The notes beneath the pieces are model-generated. The model did not search any database, was not told the origin of the DNA, and saw only the letters and a program-made list of their open reading frames with translations. This document shows positions 1 through 9,894 of a DNA stretch of 64,000 bases, piece after piece (the first letter of the stretch is position 1; each line of letters opens with the position of its first letter). A program made the translations under genes and the position numbers. The DNA is taken from the NCBI GenBank assembly GCA_902574695.1, contig CACGON010000002.1, positions 45,001 through 109,000 on the forward strand. The letters run 5' to 3'. The DNA comes from an uncultured Pelagibacteraceae bacterium (lineage in GTDB: Bacteria > Pseudomonadota > Alphaproteobacteria > Pelagibacterales > Pelagibacteraceae).

Positions 1-1015
1 AGCTGACGACAGCCATGCAGCACCTGTGTTTCGTCCGGCCGAACCGAAAACTTTAATCTCTTAAAGTCGCGACGAACATGTCAAGTGTTGGTAAGGTTCT
101 GCGCGTATCTTCGAATTAAACCACATGCTCCACTACTTGTGCGGGTCCCCGTCAATTCATTTGAGTTTTAACCTTGCGGTCGTACTCCCCAGGCGGTGTG
201 TTTATCGCTTTCGCTGCGACACTGAAAATAAATTTCCAACGTCTAACACACATCGTTTACGGCATGGACTACGAGGGTATCTAATCCTCTTCGCTACCCA
301 TGCTTTCGTTCCTCAGTGTCAGTAATGATCCAGAAAGCTGCCTTCGCAATTGGTATTCTTTCTAATATCTACGAATTTCACCTCTACACTAGAAATTCTG
401 CTTTCCTCTATCATACTCTAGCTAAAAAGTTTTGATGGCAGTTCCAGAGTTAAGCTCTGGGATTTCACCACCAACTTTTTTAACCACCTACGAACTCTTT
501 AAGCCCAGTAATTCCGAACTACGCTAGGTCCCTTCGTATTACCGCGGCTGCTGGCACGAAGTTAGCCGGACCTTCTTATTCGGGTACAGTCATTTTCTTC
601 CCCGACGAAAGAGCTTTACAACCCAAAGGCCTTCTTCACTCACGCGGCATCGCTGCATCAGAGTTTCCTCCATTGTGCAAGATTCCTTACTGCTGCCTCC
701 CGTAGGAGTTTGGGCCGTGTCTCAGTCCCAATGTGGCTGATCATCCTCTCAAATCAGCTATTGATCACAGTCTTGGTAGGCCGTTACCCTACCAACAAAC
801 TAATCAAGTGCGGGCTCATCCAATGGCGCATAAAGCTTTCTCCGTAAAGACTTATGAGGTATTAGCACAAGTTTCCTCGTGTTATTCCTCACCATAGGGA
901 AGATACCCACATGTTACTCACCCGTCTGCCACTAAGTATTGCTACTTCGTTCGACTTGCATGTATAAGGCGTGCCGCCAGCGTACGTTCTGAGCCATGAT
1001 CAAACTCTCAAGTTT
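1..1015 (-). rRNA. rrs: 16S ribosomal RNA, 5' part (3' end outside window)
   Basis: Read on the minus strand, the gene starts at about 1015 with the conserved AGAGTTTGATCATGGCTCAG segment (989-1008). It runs to the window edge, which corresponds to roughly E. coli position 1065. Conserved landmarks are present: the universal bacterial CTGCCTCCCGTAGGAGT site near 693-709, the 515-region GCCAGCAGCCGCGGTAA near 539-555, and the 900-region AATTGACGGGGACCCGCAC near 139-160. Positions 585-606 match the published SAR11 441R probe target, which is the strongest taxonomic evidence here. The mature 5' end is placed by homology with E. coli. Short ORFs inside are meaningless. Confidence 0.97.
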
Positions 1016-1072
1016 AAAAACGGCGCACACTAGCTTCTATACAAATTCTAAGAATAAAATTTGCATATGATT

Positions 1073-1117
1073 GAAGTGTGTACGACAAATTTTGGTAACC
1101 TTAACCGTCCACACTTC
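1073..1117 (-). other. Stem-loop in the 16S rRNA leader
   Basis: GAAGTGTG at 1073-1080 pairs perfectly with CACACTTC at 1110-1117, enclosing a 29-nt loop. It lies 58 nt upstream of the mature 16S 5' end. Leader structures of this kind occur in rRNA precursors and may help processing; that role is inferred. Confidence 0.45.
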
Positions 1118-1149
1118 TCTTCTTAAAATATTTACATTTATAATAGCTA

Positions 1150-1170
1150 ATTGAGCAAAATTTGCTCAAT
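1150..1170. repeat. Perfect inverted repeat in the 16S leader
   Basis: ATTGAGCAAA and TTTGCTCAAT form 10-bp perfect arms around one central base. On the minus strand it lies in the transcribed rRNA leader about 50 nt downstream of the promoter. It includes TTGCTCAA, loosely like a boxA antitermination core (TGCTCTTTA). It could be a leader hairpin, a protein site, or chance in AT-rich DNA. Confidence 0.4.
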
Positions 1171-1221
1171 AATCCTCGTTTCATTATTGAAAAACAATAA
1201 TTTAATTGAGAAAGTTTGATG

Positions 1222-1249
1222 CTTATAGGCTAAATTTAAACTAAATCAA
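1222..1249 (-). promoter_or_regulatory. Candidate sigma70 promoter of the rRNA operon
   Basis: On the minus strand TTGATT (1244-1249) is followed after 16 bases by TATAAG (1222-1227). Transcription would start near 1215 and give a leader of about 200 nt before the 16S 5' end, a normal arrangement for rRNA operons. I see no better -35/-10 pair in the gap. Confidence 0.55.
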
Positions 1250-1262
1250 GTGGTTAAGAATG

Positions 1263-1302
1263 AAAAAAAGCCTCAAAAAACCTTATAATTTGAGGTTTTT
1301 TT
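1263..1302. terminator. Bidirectional intrinsic terminator between divergent genes
   Basis: CCTCAAA (1271-1277) pairs with TTTGAGG (1289-1295). The flanking A7 (1263-1269) and T7 (1296-1302) give a U-tract in either direction. It sits between two divergent genes, so neither needs it at its own 3' end. Read on the minus strand it would stop antisense read-through from the leftward lysC operon, which has no terminator at its end, before it enters the rRNA promoter. Confidence 0.65.
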
Positions 1303-1343
1303 GACTAATATAATATACTAAATTAATTATTGAATAAATTTAA

Positions 1344-2645
1344 ATGAAAATATTCCCTAAAAATTTAAGTGAAAAAATAAGCAAAAATCAAGGAATTTTT
1401 TATATTTTATTACTAATTATAACTTCAATATTTATAACACAAATTTTTCAGCTCTCAAAAAACCAGTCAAATAAAGAATATGTAAAACTCTTAAATAATA
1501 TATATTTTAAAAAAACAATTGAAAATTTATTTCAAGATTTTCAACCTAAGTATAAAAGTTTTGAACATAGAGTTGAGTACAATGAGACTATCAACAGTAT
1601 TTTAAAAAAATACAATATCCCCTCAAATGAAATCAATTTAATCAATAAAAAAATAAACAAAGACAAAGAAGTAAAAAGCTTAAAAGTAAATGATTTAGTT
1701 AAATTTAAGGTTGATAACACTGATAAGAAAGTAGTTGAATTTATTATTCCAATCTCAAAAACAAAAAAAGTAAAGTTAATTAGAGATTTAGCGAAAAATT
1801 CCTTTGAAAGAACTGATATAGTAACAAATCTTCAAAGAAAAATTGTATTTAGAGAGGCAAAAATCAAACAAAGTCTTTATAGAAGTGCTACTAAACAAAA
1901 AATTCCTCCTAATGTAATTATTGAATTTGCAAGAATTTATGGATTTCAGGTAGATTTTCAAAGAGACATAAGAAAAAATGATAGTTTTCAAATAATTTAT
2001 GAAGTGTTTGTTGATGAAAATAAAAAAGTTTTTAATACCGGAAACATATTATTCGCTGACTTAAATCTTAGTAATCAAAATAATGCATTATATTTTTTTA
2101 ATAAAAAAGGAAGTCAAGGTCATTATGACTTAAACGGAAAAAGCGCAAAGAAAGCTTTAATGAAAACACCGATTAATGGTGCAAGACTTTCATCTCCTTT
2201 TGGGATGAGAAAACATCCAATAGATGGTTTTAATAAAATGCATAGAGGAACAGATTTTGCAGCACCAGAAGGAACACCAATTATGGCTTCGGGAGATGGT
2301 GTTGTTATAAAAGCAAGTTGGTGTGGAGGAGGTGGTAATTGTGTTAAGATTAAACATAATTCTACTTACAGCACAGTCTATGCGCATTTATCAAAATTTT
2401 CTGGTGTATCAAAAGTAGGTAATAGAGTTAAACAAGGACAAGTTATTGGATACGTTGGCTCAACAGGAAAATCTACAGGGCCGCATTTGCACTATGAGGT
2501 TATATTTAACGGCAAGAGAATTAATTCGCAAACCTTAAAGTTACCATCAGGTAAAATATTGAAAGGAACTACAAGAGAAGAATTTGAAATTGCAAAAATC
2601 AAAACCGATGTACTAAAATCTGAGCTAATATTAAAATATAATTAA
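1344..2645 (+). CDS. M23 family murein DD-endopeptidase (MepM-like)
   Basis: Zinc metallopeptidase expected to cut peptide cross-links of peptidoglycan in the periplasm. One N-terminal membrane segment (about residues 16-36) acts as uncleaved anchor or signal. The middle (about 70-260) resembles the N-terminal domains of MepM/Csd3-type enzymes. The C-terminal M23/LytM domain (about 275-400) has the metal and catalytic set: H300 and D304 in HRGTDFA, H348 in YAHLS, H381 and H383 in GPHLHYE. With all of these kept it should be an active enzyme, not a NlpD/EnvC-type activator. It is convergent with the DUF4167 gene, one base separating the stop codons. I am sure of the family; the exact paralogue is less certain. 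Confidence 0.9.
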   Translation: MKIFPKNLSEKISKNQGIFYILLLIITSIFITQIFQLSKNQSNKEYVKLLNNIYFKKTIENLFQDFQPKYKSFEHRVEYNETINSILKKYNIPSNEINLINKKINKDKEVKSLKVNDLVKFKVDNTDKKVVEFIIPISKTKKVKLIRDLAKNSFERTDIVTNLQRKIVFREAKIKQSLYRSATKQKIPPNVIIEFARIYGFQVDFQRDIRKNDSFQIIYEVFVDENKKVFNTGNILFADLNLSNQNNALYFFNKKGSQGHYDLNGKSAKKALMKTPINGARLSSPFGMRKHPIDGFNKMHRGTDFAAPEGTPIMASGDGVVIKASWCGGGGNCVKIKHNSTYSTVYAHLSKFSGVSKVGNRVKQGQVIGYVGSTGKSTGPHLHYEVIFNGKRINSQTLKLPSGKILKGTTREEFEIAKIKTDVLKSELILKYN

Positions 2646-2646
2646 A

Positions 2647-3027
2647 TTAAGGGGTTGTCTTATCTATATTTTCAACACTTGTGGACTGCTTTCCCTCTTC
2701 CTCTGATAGGTTTTCATTTTCTTCTTTTTTAAATTCATCTCTATTTCTCAAAAAGTTTTTTCCTTTTTCATTTGATATTCTTAAGAAATGATCCGCGTGC
2801 TGAAAATAATTTTCAGAAAGAATTTTATCACCATTCGATAATGCTTCTCTTGCGAGGTCATTATACTTTTCTATTAGCTTAGAAGCGTTTTGATTATTTC
2901 TACCTGGTGATTTTCTTTGAAAATTTTGTCCTTCAATAAAAGATGAATTTGATCCATTGCGTTTATAATTTTTATCACCATTAGATCTGAATCTTGGTCT
3001 TTTATTATTATTTCTAAATGATCTCAT
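2647..3027 (-). CDS. DUF4167 domain protein
   Basis: Small basic protein, 126 residues. The N-terminus is rich in Arg, Asn, Lys and Gly (about 1-50). The conserved block of about 50-85 (KYNDLAREALSNGDKILSEN, then YFQHADHF) is the hallmark of alphaproteobacterial DUF4167. The acidic C-terminal tail is low complexity. Its place directly after prmC and prfA is the same in many alphaproteobacteria. The basic N-terminus suggests nucleic-acid or ribosome binding, but the function is unknown to me. It ends the leftward lysC operon; 7 nt separate it from prmC. Confidence 0.85.
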   Translation of the reverse strand: MRSFRNNNKRPRFRSNGDKNYKRNGSNSSFIEGQNFQRKSPGRNNQNASKLIEKYNDLAREALSNGDKILSENYFQHADHFLRISNEKGKNFLRNRDEFKKEENENLSEEEGKQSTSVENIDKTTP

Positions 3028-3034
3028 TTAATTG

Positions 3035-3880
3035 TTATAATTTCGTGCAAATAATACACCTATCATTTTTTCCATAGTCTTTATAAACATTATTTACAAA
3101 AAAATTTTCTTTATTGATTATTTCCAAAACCTTACTTTTTTGGTCAAATCCAATTTCTAAAATTAACCTTCCACTTTTTTTTAACAATTTGGAAGATTTT
3201 TTAATTATTTTTTCAAAAAATTTTAAACCATTTTTACCACCTTCAAGTGCTTGGATTGGTTCAAAATTATATATATCTTTATCCAGATATTTAAGTTTAC
3301 TACTGCAAATATAAGGAGGATTAGATATTATTAAATCATATTTACCTTTAAAAAAATTGTCAACAGATGATTTATAAAATTTAATTCTATTACTTAATTG
3401 ATGCATTTTTGCATTATATTTGGCAATATTTATTGCTTTTTTTGAAATATCTATTGCTGTGCCTTTAAAATATTTTCTCTCACCAAGTATGGATATAATC
3501 AAACATCCTGATCCTGTGCCAATATCTAAAATAGATATTTTTTTTTTATGCTTATAATAACTCAGAACTTTTTCAACTACTGTCTCAGAATCGGGACGCG
3601 GTATAAGAACATTATTGTCAACAAAAAATTTTTTTTTCCAAAAATATTTCTCATTCATTATATAAGCTATTGGTTCATTATTTTTTCTTCTATTAAGAAA
3701 TTTTAAAAATTTTTTTGTTTCGCTGAAGTTTAAAGTTTTATTATCATTTGTAAGTATATATTCTCTACTTTCTTTTAATGTTTTTGATAATAAAAGCTCG
3801 GTATCTATTTGGTGAGTCTTTATTGAATGGTTTTTTAAAATTTTACTTCCTAGTTGAAGAATATTATTTATGGTATTCAT
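3035..3880 (-). CDS. prmC: Release factor glutamine methyltransferase
   Basis: SAM-dependent enzyme that N5-methylates the glutamine of the GGQ motif in release factors RF1 and RF2. The helical N-terminal RF-binding domain covers about residues 1-85. The Rossmann methyltransferase domain follows, with the SAM motif DIGTGSGC (119-126) and the family signature NPPY (187-190), which binds the substrate glutamine. Length (281) is typical. It directly follows prfA, its substrate, 2 nt downstream, a conserved pairing. Confidence 0.95.
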   Translation of the reverse strand: MNTINNILQLGSKILKNHSIKTHQIDTELLLSKTLKESREYILTNDNKTLNFSETKKFLKFLNRRKNNEPIAYIMNEKYFWKKKFFVDNNVLIPRPDSETVVEKVLSYYKHKKKISILDIGTGSGCLIISILGERKYFKGTAIDISKKAINIAKYNAKMHQLSNRIKFYKSSVDNFFKGKYDLIISNPPYICSSKLKYLDKDIYNFEPIQALEGGKNGLKFFEKIIKKSSKLLKKSGRLILEIGFDQKSKVLEIINKENFFVNNVYKDYGKNDRCIICTKL

Positions 3881-3882
3881 CT

Positions 3883-4956
3883 TTATGATAGATTAATTAA
3901 TTTTTCCTCTTGAGCTTGTAAATTCAAATTTTCAACAAAATCATCAAAAATTTCCCCCTCCATAAATTCCTCTAGTTTATGAAGAGTCATATTTATTCTA
4001 TGATCAGTAACTCTTCCCTGAGGAAAATTATAAGTTCGTATTCTTTCTGATCTATCGCCAGTTCCAATTTTATTTTTCCTATCTTTAGATCTTTCATCTT
4101 CTTTTTTTTTTCTTTCAAACTCATAAATTCTTGACCTAAGGATTTTTAATCCTTTTTCTTTATTTCTAATTTGTGATTTTTCATCTTGTTGGCTAACAAC
4201 TATTCCAGTAGGTAAATGGGTTATCCTTACAGCTGAGTCTGTGGTATTAACACTTTGTCCACCGGGTCCACTGCTTCTAAAAACATCTACTCGTAAATCT
4301 TTTTCTTCGATTTTTACATCTATTTCCTCGGCTTCGGGCAAAACTGCAACTGTTGCTGCGGATGTATGAACTCTTCCTTGTGTTTCAGTATCTGGAACTC
4401 TCTGAACTCTATGAACACCACTTTCATACTTTAAAGTTGAGTAAATATTGTTACCCTTAATCGACGCGATTACTTCTTTTAAACCACCAGCATCACTTTT
4501 GGAAATGCTTATCATTTCAAGTTGCCATTTTTTTTTATTACAAATTTTTTCGTACATTTTAAAAAGGTCCGAGGCAAATAAACTTGCTTCTAATCCACCT
4601 GTTCCAGCCCTTATTTCAATTATTGCATTCTTTTTATCTGCTTCATCTTTTGGTAATAAAAAAAGTTTTAGTGTTTTTTCAACTCTATCACTTTTTTTTA
4701 TTAATTCTGATAATTCCAATTTAGCCAAATCTTTCATTTCATTATCACTAGATGTATCATTTATTATTTTTTCTAGCTCTTTTTTTTCATTTGAAAATGT
4801 ATTATAAAATTTTGCCTCACTAATAATATTATTTAAGTCTGAATATTCTTTTGACATTTCAGGTAATTTATTTTTATCAACATCAACCGAAGATAGGTCA
4901 GTTTCTAACTTCGCATGTCTTTTGATAATATCTTTGACTTTTTCCAGAGGTATCAT
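3883..4956 (-). CDS. prfA: Peptide chain release factor 1
   Basis: Reads UAA and UAG stop codons and releases the peptide on the ribosome. Residues 232-234 are the GGQ motif, within [18 protein letters not shown], and the methylation target of the adjacent prmC product. The N-terminal coiled domain (about 1-100) and full 357-residue length match RF1. RF2-like features (SPF tripeptide, programmed frameshift) are absent. Its start overlaps the ispG stop by 4 nt, so translation is probably coupled. Confidence 0.96.
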   Translation of the reverse strand: MIPLEKVKDIIKRHAKLETDLSSVDVDKNKLPEMSKEYSDLNNIISEAKFYNTFSNEKKELEKIINDTSSDNEMKDLAKLELSELIKKSDRVEKTLKLFLLPKDEADKKNAIIEIRAGTGGLEASLFASDLFKMYEKICNKKKWQLEMISISKSDAGGLKEVIASIKGNNIYSTLKYESGVHRVQRVPDTETQGRVHTSAATVAVLPEAEEIDVKIEEKDLRVDVFRSSGPGGQSVNTTDSAVRITHLPTGIVVSQQDEKSQIRNKEKGLKILRSRIYEFERKKKEDERSKDRKNKIGTGDRSERIRTYNFPQGRVTDHRINMTLHKLEEFMEGEIFDDFVENLNLQAQEEKLINLS

Positions 4957-6056
4957 TTAGTTTTTTTTTGGATTTCACTTACTTTCTTTTCAACCTGTTC
5001 CACAACTTTAGAGATAATTTCTTTATTATTTAGCTTTTCACTTTGAGCTCCATTTAAGTAAAGCATATTACTATCTTTACCACCACCAGTAATTCCAACA
5101 TCTGTTTGTGAGGCCTCACCAGGTCCGTTAACTACACATCCAATTATTGATAATGTAATCGGTTCTTTTATATGTGATAGTTTATCTTCTAATATTTTTA
5201 CAGTTTCTATAACTTCAAATCCTTGTCTAGCACATGACGGGCAAGATATTATTTTTACACCTCTGTTTCTTAAGCCAATAGATTTTAATATTTCATTACC
5301 AATTTTCACCTCTTCAACTGGATCATCTGACAATGATACTCTAATAGTATCACCAATGCCTTCCATCAATAAATTTCCTATTCCAATTGAAGATTTTATA
5401 CTTCCGGGTATAAAACTTCCTGCTTCTGTAATTCCAAGGTGCAGTGGATAATTTGTTTTTTCTGATAAGAGTTTATATGATTTAATTGATAAAAAAACGT
5501 CAGAAGACTTAACACTTATTTTAAAATTATAAAATTGTAGATCTTCTAAAATTTTTATATTTCTCAAGGCGCTATCAAGTAGAGCCTCTGGGCAAGGCTC
5601 CTTATATTTTTCTAGAATATCTCTTTCAAGAGATCCGGCATTTACACCAATTCTTATTGAACAATTATTATTTTTTGCAGCACTTATAACTTCTTTTATT
5701 TTATTTTTATCACCTATATTACCAGGGTTAATTCTTAAACAGCTTGCACCATTTTCAGCAGCTTCAATTGCTCTTTTGTAATGAAAATGTATATCAGCTA
5801 CTATAGGTATATCAATATGCTTCACGATTTGTTTCAAGGCCTTTGTTGAATTTTCATCAGGACAAGAAACTCTTACTATATCTGCACCTGCTTCAGAAAT
5901 TTGTTGTATTTGTTTAATTGTTTTATTTATATCTGAGGTTAAAGTATTTGTCATTGACTGAACACTGATCGGATTATCACCGCCAACCTTCACTTTGCCA
6001 ACGTTTATAACTTTTGTTTTTTTTCTATTTATATCACGATAAGGTCTTATACTCAT
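4953..6056 (-). CDS. ispG: 4-hydroxy-3-methylbut-2-enyl diphosphate synthase (flavodoxin)
   Basis: Iron-sulfur enzyme of the non-mevalonate (MEP) isoprenoid pathway that reduces the cyclodiphosphate MEcPP to HMBPP. The TIM-barrel part covers about 1-260. The 4Fe-4S ligands are C272, C275 (CPSC) and C307 (GCVVNGPGE), with E314 as the fourth ligand. Length 367 is normal for the two-domain bacterial form. It lies between lysC and prfA with 4-nt overlaps on both sides. Many rhizobia have ptsP between lysC and prfA instead. Confidence 0.95.
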   Translation of the reverse strand: MSIRPYRDINRKKTKVINVGKVKVGGDNPISVQSMTNTLTSDINKTIKQIQQISEAGADIVRVSCPDENSTKALKQIVKHIDIPIVADIHFHYKRAIEAAENGASCLRINPGNIGDKNKIKEVISAAKNNNCSIRIGVNAGSLERDILEKYKEPCPEALLDSALRNIKILEDLQFYNFKISVKSSDVFLSIKSYKLLSEKTNYPLHLGITEAGSFIPGSIKSSIGIGNLLMEGIGDTIRVSLSDDPVEEVKIGNEILKSIGLRNRGVKIISCPSCARQGFEVIETVKILEDKLSHIKEPITLSIIGCVVNGPGEASQTDVGITGGGKDSNMLYLNGAQSEKLNNKEIISKVVEQVEKKVSEIQKKTK

Positions 6057-7264
6057 TTTTCTAATTTAAATTCTTTATGAAGTGCCGCAACTGCTTTTTT
6101 AAGGTAGGCTTTTTTTATTAGTACAGAGATTTTTATTTCCGAAGTCGAAATGACTTGAATATTTATTTTTTTTTGTGATAGGGCTTTAAACATTCTATAT
6201 GTTACACCAGGAGTCGTAATCATTCCAACTCCAATAATTGATATTTTTGAAACGTTTTTGGTAATTAGTATATCCTTAAATTTAATATTTTTATTATTTC
6301 TTAAAAGTTTTTCTGTTTTTTTTATGTCATCAGATTTTATTGTAAATGTTAAGTCTGTCTTTTTTCCGTCTGCTGATATATTTTGAACGACCATGTCAAC
6401 ATTTATTGAGTTATGTGATAGTGGTTCAAAAATAGATGCTGCAACTCCGGGTTTATCTACGACACCTAATAAACTTATTTTTGAGTCATTTTTTGTAAAA
6501 GTTACTCCTGTTATAATTCTATTAGAAATATTTTTTTTTCTTGTAATCAGTGTTCCTGGCTTATCTTTAAATGCTGATTTTACATCAATATTTATTCTAT
6601 TTAATCTTGCATCCTGAATTGAAGCTGGTTGCATTACTTTTGCTCCTAAGGATGCCATTTCTAACATTTCCTCATAAGAAATTTTGTCAATTTTTTTTGC
6701 TTTCTTAAAAATGTTTGGGTCAGTTGTATAAACCCCTTCTACATCTGTAAATATAATACATTTCTCAGCGTTAAAAAATTTTGCTAACATTATTGCACTT
6801 GAGTCTGATCCGCCTCTTTCCAAAGTTGTAATTCTATCATTAGAATTTATTCCTTGGAAACCAGTGATCACAGGTATCCCTCCGTCTTTAAGGTATTTAA
6901 TGATTTTGTATCTAAAAATATTTGTGATTCTTGATGTTTTATGATTGCCTGTTGTGATTATTGGAACCTGCCATCCAAGCCAAGATCGTGATTTTAAACC
7001 AATATGATTCAATCTTCCAGAGATGAGTGCGCATGAAATTTGCTCTCCTGTAGAAACCAAAACATCATATTCAGATTCATTAAAATTATTACTTATCTGA
7101 TTTGATTTTCTGACTAGATCATTTGTCACACCGCTCATTGCAGACGAAACAACAATTACTTTATATTTTTTTTTTGTAAATCTGGCTATAATTGATGCAG
7201 CTTTTTTAATTCTGTCAATTGATCCAACTGATGTTCCCCCAAATTTCAGTACTACAATTTTCAT
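6053..7264 (-). CDS. lysC: Aspartate kinase
   Basis: Phosphorylates aspartate, the first step to lysine, threonine and methionine. The kinase domain starts with KFGGTSVGS (7-15). The catalytic region includes [12 protein letters not shown] (about 157-168). Two C-terminal ACT domains (about 265-400) provide feedback control. A single-function enzyme of 403 residues, as in other alphaproteobacteria, where lysC is also divergent from ubiG. A near-consensus TTGACA box lies upstream. Confidence 0.95.
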   Translation of the reverse strand: MKIVVLKFGGTSVGSIDRIKKAASIIARFTKKKYKVIVVSSAMSGVTNDLVRKSNQISNNFNESEYDVLVSTGEQISCALISGRLNHIGLKSRSWLGWQVPIITTGNHKTSRITNIFRYKIIKYLKDGGIPVITGFQGINSNDRITTLERGGSDSSAIMLAKFFNAEKCIIFTDVEGVYTTDPNIFKKAKKIDKISYEEMLEMASLGAKVMQPASIQDARLNRINIDVKSAFKDKPGTLITRKKNISNRIITGVTFTKNDSKISLLGVVDKPGVAASIFEPLSHNSINVDMVVQNISADGKKTDLTFTIKSDDIKKTEKLLRNNKNIKFKDILITKNVSKISIIGVGMITTPGVTYRMFKALSQKKINIQVISTSEIKISVLIKKAYLKKAVAALHKEFKLEK

Positions 7265-7294
7265 TGGTAATTTTTTTAAATTTTTAAAATTATA

Positions 7295-7325
7295 TTGATA
7301 AAATACATCTTGGTTGTAATGTCAA
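7295..7325. promoter_or_regulatory. Overlapping divergent promoters for lysC and ubiG (candidate)
   Basis: For ubiG (plus): TTGATA (7295-7300), 16 bases, TAATGT (7317-7322); the -10 ends 9 nt before the ATG, which would give a 2-3 nt leader. For lysC (minus): perfect TTGACA (7320-7325), 17 bases, weaker TTTATC (7297-7302). The two sets share bases, so polymerase could occupy only one at a time. The -10 boxes are weak matches. Confidence 0.35.
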
Positions 7326-7331
7326 TAATCA

Positions 7332-8060
7332 ATGAAAAGTAGCACAATTAACAAAAAAGAAATAGATAAATTCTCAAAAATTGCTGAAGATTGGTGGAAC
7401 CCAGAAGGTAAATTTAAACCTCTTCATCAATTTAATCCTACAAGAATAAGTTACATTAAAGAAAAAACTATTAATCATTTTAAAATTTCCAACGAAGATA
7501 AACCTTTTAAAAATTTGAGTATTTTGGATATCGGATGTGGTGGTGGATTGTTATCCGAACCAATATCAAGATTGGGAGGAATTGTTACCGGAATAGATGC
7601 TTCTGATAAAAATATTAAATCAGCTAAAATTCATGCAAAAGAAAATAATTTAAAAATAAATTATTTTTGTAATTCACCAGAAAATTTCAATACAAATGAA
7701 AAATTTGATATTATTTTAAATATGGAAATAGTTGAGCATGTCGAGGACGTAGATTTTTTTATCAAAAAAAGTTCAGAATTGTTAAAAAAAAATGGATTAA
7801 TGTTTATTGCTACTCTTAATAGGACACTTAAATCATACATTTTTGCTATTGTTGGAGCAGAATATATTCTACGTTGGTTACCTATTGGCACACATGAGTG
7901 GAATAAGTTTTTAACACCTCAAGAAATTATTAATATTGGGAAAAAGAATTCACTCTCTCACGAAAACATTGATGGTATGGTTTTTAACCCATTTAGTAGT
8001 GATTGGAAAGTATCAAATGATTGCTCAGTGAATTATATAATTAAGTTCAAAAAAAATTAG
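7332..8060 (+). CDS. ubiG: Ubiquinone biosynthesis O-methyltransferase
   Basis: SAM-dependent enzyme that performs both O-methylations of ubiquinone synthesis. The sequence has the UbiG opening FSKIAEDWWNPEGKFKPLH (about 14-32) and the SAM motif ILDIGCGGG (64-72). The later GTHEWNKFLTPQE block is also typical. Length 242 is standard. Divergent from lysC, as in many alphaproteobacteria. Its stop shares a TTAG tetranucleotide with the stop of the convergent DUF1178 gene. Confidence 0.95.
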   Translation: MKSSTINKKEIDKFSKIAEDWWNPEGKFKPLHQFNPTRISYIKEKTINHFKISNEDKPFKNLSILDIGCGGGLLSEPISRLGGIVTGIDASDKNIKSAKIHAKENNLKINYFCNSPENFNTNEKFDIILNMEIVEHVEDVDFFIKKSSELLKKNGLMFIATLNRTLKSYIFAIVGAEYILRWLPIGTHEWNKFLTPQEIINIGKKNSLSHENIDGMVFNPFSSDWKVSNDCSVNYIIKFKKN

Positions 8061-8485
8061 TTTTCTTTTTTCTCAAGCCATGGGATATTTTGTGTTTCAA
8101 TTCCCTCTTCATTAAGACTTTTAATTTCTTCATTTGTAGCTCGTCCATAAATACCTTTTGGGTTTTTTTTTGAATTATAATGAATGGATCTAGCTTCATA
8201 AGAAAAATTTTCCCCAACATATTCAAAATTATTTTTAATAAATCTTTGATACTCTCTCATCTTATTTTTAAATAAACGTAATTTTTTCTCTTCCCCGTTA
8301 TTTTTTTTTATATAATTATTATTTAAAATTTTTGGTGACATAAGAGATTTTTTAACTTTTTTAGAATTACATAAATTACAACTTAGAAAATCTTGTTTTT
8401 TCAATTTATCAAATTCTTTTGAAGTGCTAAACCAGCTGTCAAATATATTTTTGCAACTCTCACATTCGAGTTTGTATTTTATCAT
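8057..8485 (-). CDS. DUF1178 family zinc-ribbon-like protein
   Basis: Protein of 142 residues beginning MIKYKLECESC. Two CxxC pairs (C8/C11 and C36/C39) look like a zinc ribbon. The rest is charged, ending in the conserved block YGRATNEEIKSLNEEGIE. This is the pattern of DUF1178, found mostly in alpha- and betaproteobacteria, with no established function. A promoter-like TTGAAA/TAATTA pair lies in the 38-nt gap to argJ, so it may be transcribed alone or with argJ. Confidence 0.85.
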   Translation of the reverse strand: MIKYKLECESCKNIFDSWFSTSKEFDKLKKQDFLSCNLCNSKKVKKSLMSPKILNNNYIKKNNGEEKKLRLFKNKMREYQRFIKNNFEYVGENFSYEARSIHYNSKKNPKGIYGRATNEEIKSLNEEGIETQNIPWLEKKEN

Positions 8486-8523
8486 GATAAATAATTAATT
8501 ACTTTTTAAAACATTTCAAGGTA

Positions 8524-9825
8524 TTAACTTCTATAGTCTGAGTTAATTTCAATATATTTCTTGGTTAAATCCATGGTATAAACAGTAAACTTTTTTGATC
8601 CCATATTTAAATTAATATTAAAATCTATTTTTTCATTACCCATGTATTTTTTTGCTTCTTCCTCGGAATAATTTTCTACTAAATGTCCTTTATCAACAAT
8701 TCTGATATCTCCAAAATTGATGTTAAGTTTATTTAAATTTAGTGAAACTTTTGATTTTCCAATTGCCATTATGATTCTGCCCCAATTTGGATCCTCGCCT
8801 GCTACTGCCGTTTTAACTAAAGGTGAGTTCGCAATTGAAAAGGCAATTTTTTTTGCGTCTTTTTCATCTTTTGCTTTGTTAACATTAATTGTAATAAATT
8901 TTGAAGCACCCTCTCCATCAGCTGCTACCCTTTTGGCTAAATTAAGAAGTACAGAATGAAAACTTTTTTCAAATATTTTTGCCCGTTCATCTCTAATATT
9001 TTTAATTATTATATTATTTGCGGAACCAGTTGCAAATACAGATACCATATCATTAGTGCTTGTATCGCCATCACAACTAATAGCATTAAATGTTGTATCA
9101 ATATTTTTTGATAATAATTTTTTTAATACCTTTGGGGAAATTTTTGCATCTGTAAAAACATACCCTAGAGTAGTTGCCATATTTGGATAAATCATGCCTG
9201 ATCCTTTTGCTACTCCATAAATTTTAATTGAAGTGTTGCCAATTCTACATTCTTCCATTGCTAGTTTGGGAACCTGGTCAGTTGTCATAATTCCTAATGC
9301 TGCTTTTGTCCAAATATACTTGTTTTGATTATATTTAATTTTTTCTACTATATCTTTTATGCTATTTTTTATTTTTTCAGTTGGAAAAGTTTCGCCAATA
9401 GTACCTGTGCAACCAAAAATTATATCTTTTGATTTTATTTTTTGTGGTTTTTCCTCATCAAGTTTTTGCTTTTCGTTTAGTTTTTCAGCAAGCTCCTCAG
9501 CAATTATTCTAAGACCTAAATAGCCTTTCTTTCCAGTGAAAGCATTTGCATTTCTTGTGTTAATTAGTAGGGCCATAATTTTTTTACTACTTATAGACTT
9601 ATTCCATTTAATATTTTCAGAGACTATTGTTGATTTTGTATAAACAGATGCATAATTTGCTCCATTTCTAAAATAGAATAGGACTAGGTCATCCCTTGGA
9701 GGATTATAAAGCTTTGCATCTGTGATAGATATTGCAAGACCGTTCAAATGATCAAGATCTTGATAGTCGCTTAATTTAGTATTTTTACTTTCTGAGCCAA
9801 ATAAATTATTAAAATTTAGTACCAT
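8524..9825 (-). CDS. argJ: Bifunctional glutamate N-acetyltransferase / ornithine acetyltransferase
   Basis: Moves the acetyl group from N-acetylornithine to glutamate, closing the cyclic arginine pathway. It is made as one chain that cuts itself between Ala217 and Thr218 in PNMATTLG; the freed Thr218 is the nucleophile. The oxyanion-hole pair GCTGTIGE lies at 138-145. Length 433 is typical. It works with argD and argF, found at 20715-22810. It is divergent from secA over a 69-nt gap. Whether it also uses acetyl-CoA (bifunctional form) cannot be told from sequence. Confidence 0.93.
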   Translation of the reverse strand: MVLNFNNLFGSESKNTKLSDYQDLDHLNGLAISITDAKLYNPPRDDLVLFYFRNGANYASVYTKSTIVSENIKWNKSISSKKIMALLINTRNANAFTGKKGYLGLRIIAEELAEKLNEKQKLDEEKPQKIKSKDIIFGCTGTIGETFPTEKIKNSIKDIVEKIKYNQNKYIWTKAALGIMTTDQVPKLAMEECRIGNTSIKIYGVAKGSGMIYPNMATTLGYVFTDAKISPKVLKKLLSKNIDTTFNAISCDGDTSTNDMVSVFATGSANNIIIKNIRDERAKIFEKSFHSVLLNLAKRVAADGEGASKFITINVNKAKDEKDAKKIAFSIANSPLVKTAVAGEDPNWGRIIMAIGKSKVSLNLNKLNINFGDIRIVDKGHLVENYSEEEAKKYMGNEKIDFNINLNMGSKKFTVYTMDLTKKYIEINSDYRS

Positions 9826-9894
9826 AAGGTTTAAAAAAATTATTTTCTTCCTATATTAATTAATATAATTAAATTATACACCAAAATAAAACTA

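Larger units (their letters stand above)
1016..1343. other. Intergenic region between divergent 16S rRNA and mepM-like gene
   Basis: This is the only stretch over 300 bases without a protein or mature RNA. It holds, from left to right: the 16S leader with a stem-forming inverted repeat (1073-1117), a perfect 10-bp-arm palindrome (1150-1170), a sigma70-like promoter for the rRNA (1222-1249, minus strand), a bidirectional terminator-like hairpin (1263-1302), and weak promoter-like boxes for the mepM-like gene. Two candidates exist for the latter: TTGAGG (1290-1295) with TATACT (1314-1319), or TTGACT (1301-1306) with TAATTA (1324-1329). I see no tRNA. Confidence 0.7.

Noticed and set aside
125-325. 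66-codon plus-strand ORF
   Set aside because: It lies antisense inside the 16S rRNA gene, where conserved rRNA bases create a chance reading frame.
9852-9867. 16-bp perfect palindrome TATATTAATTAATATA between argJ and secA
   Set aside because: Made only of A and T in a gap that is nearly all A/T; chance is likely, and I see no second copy or link to a promoter.
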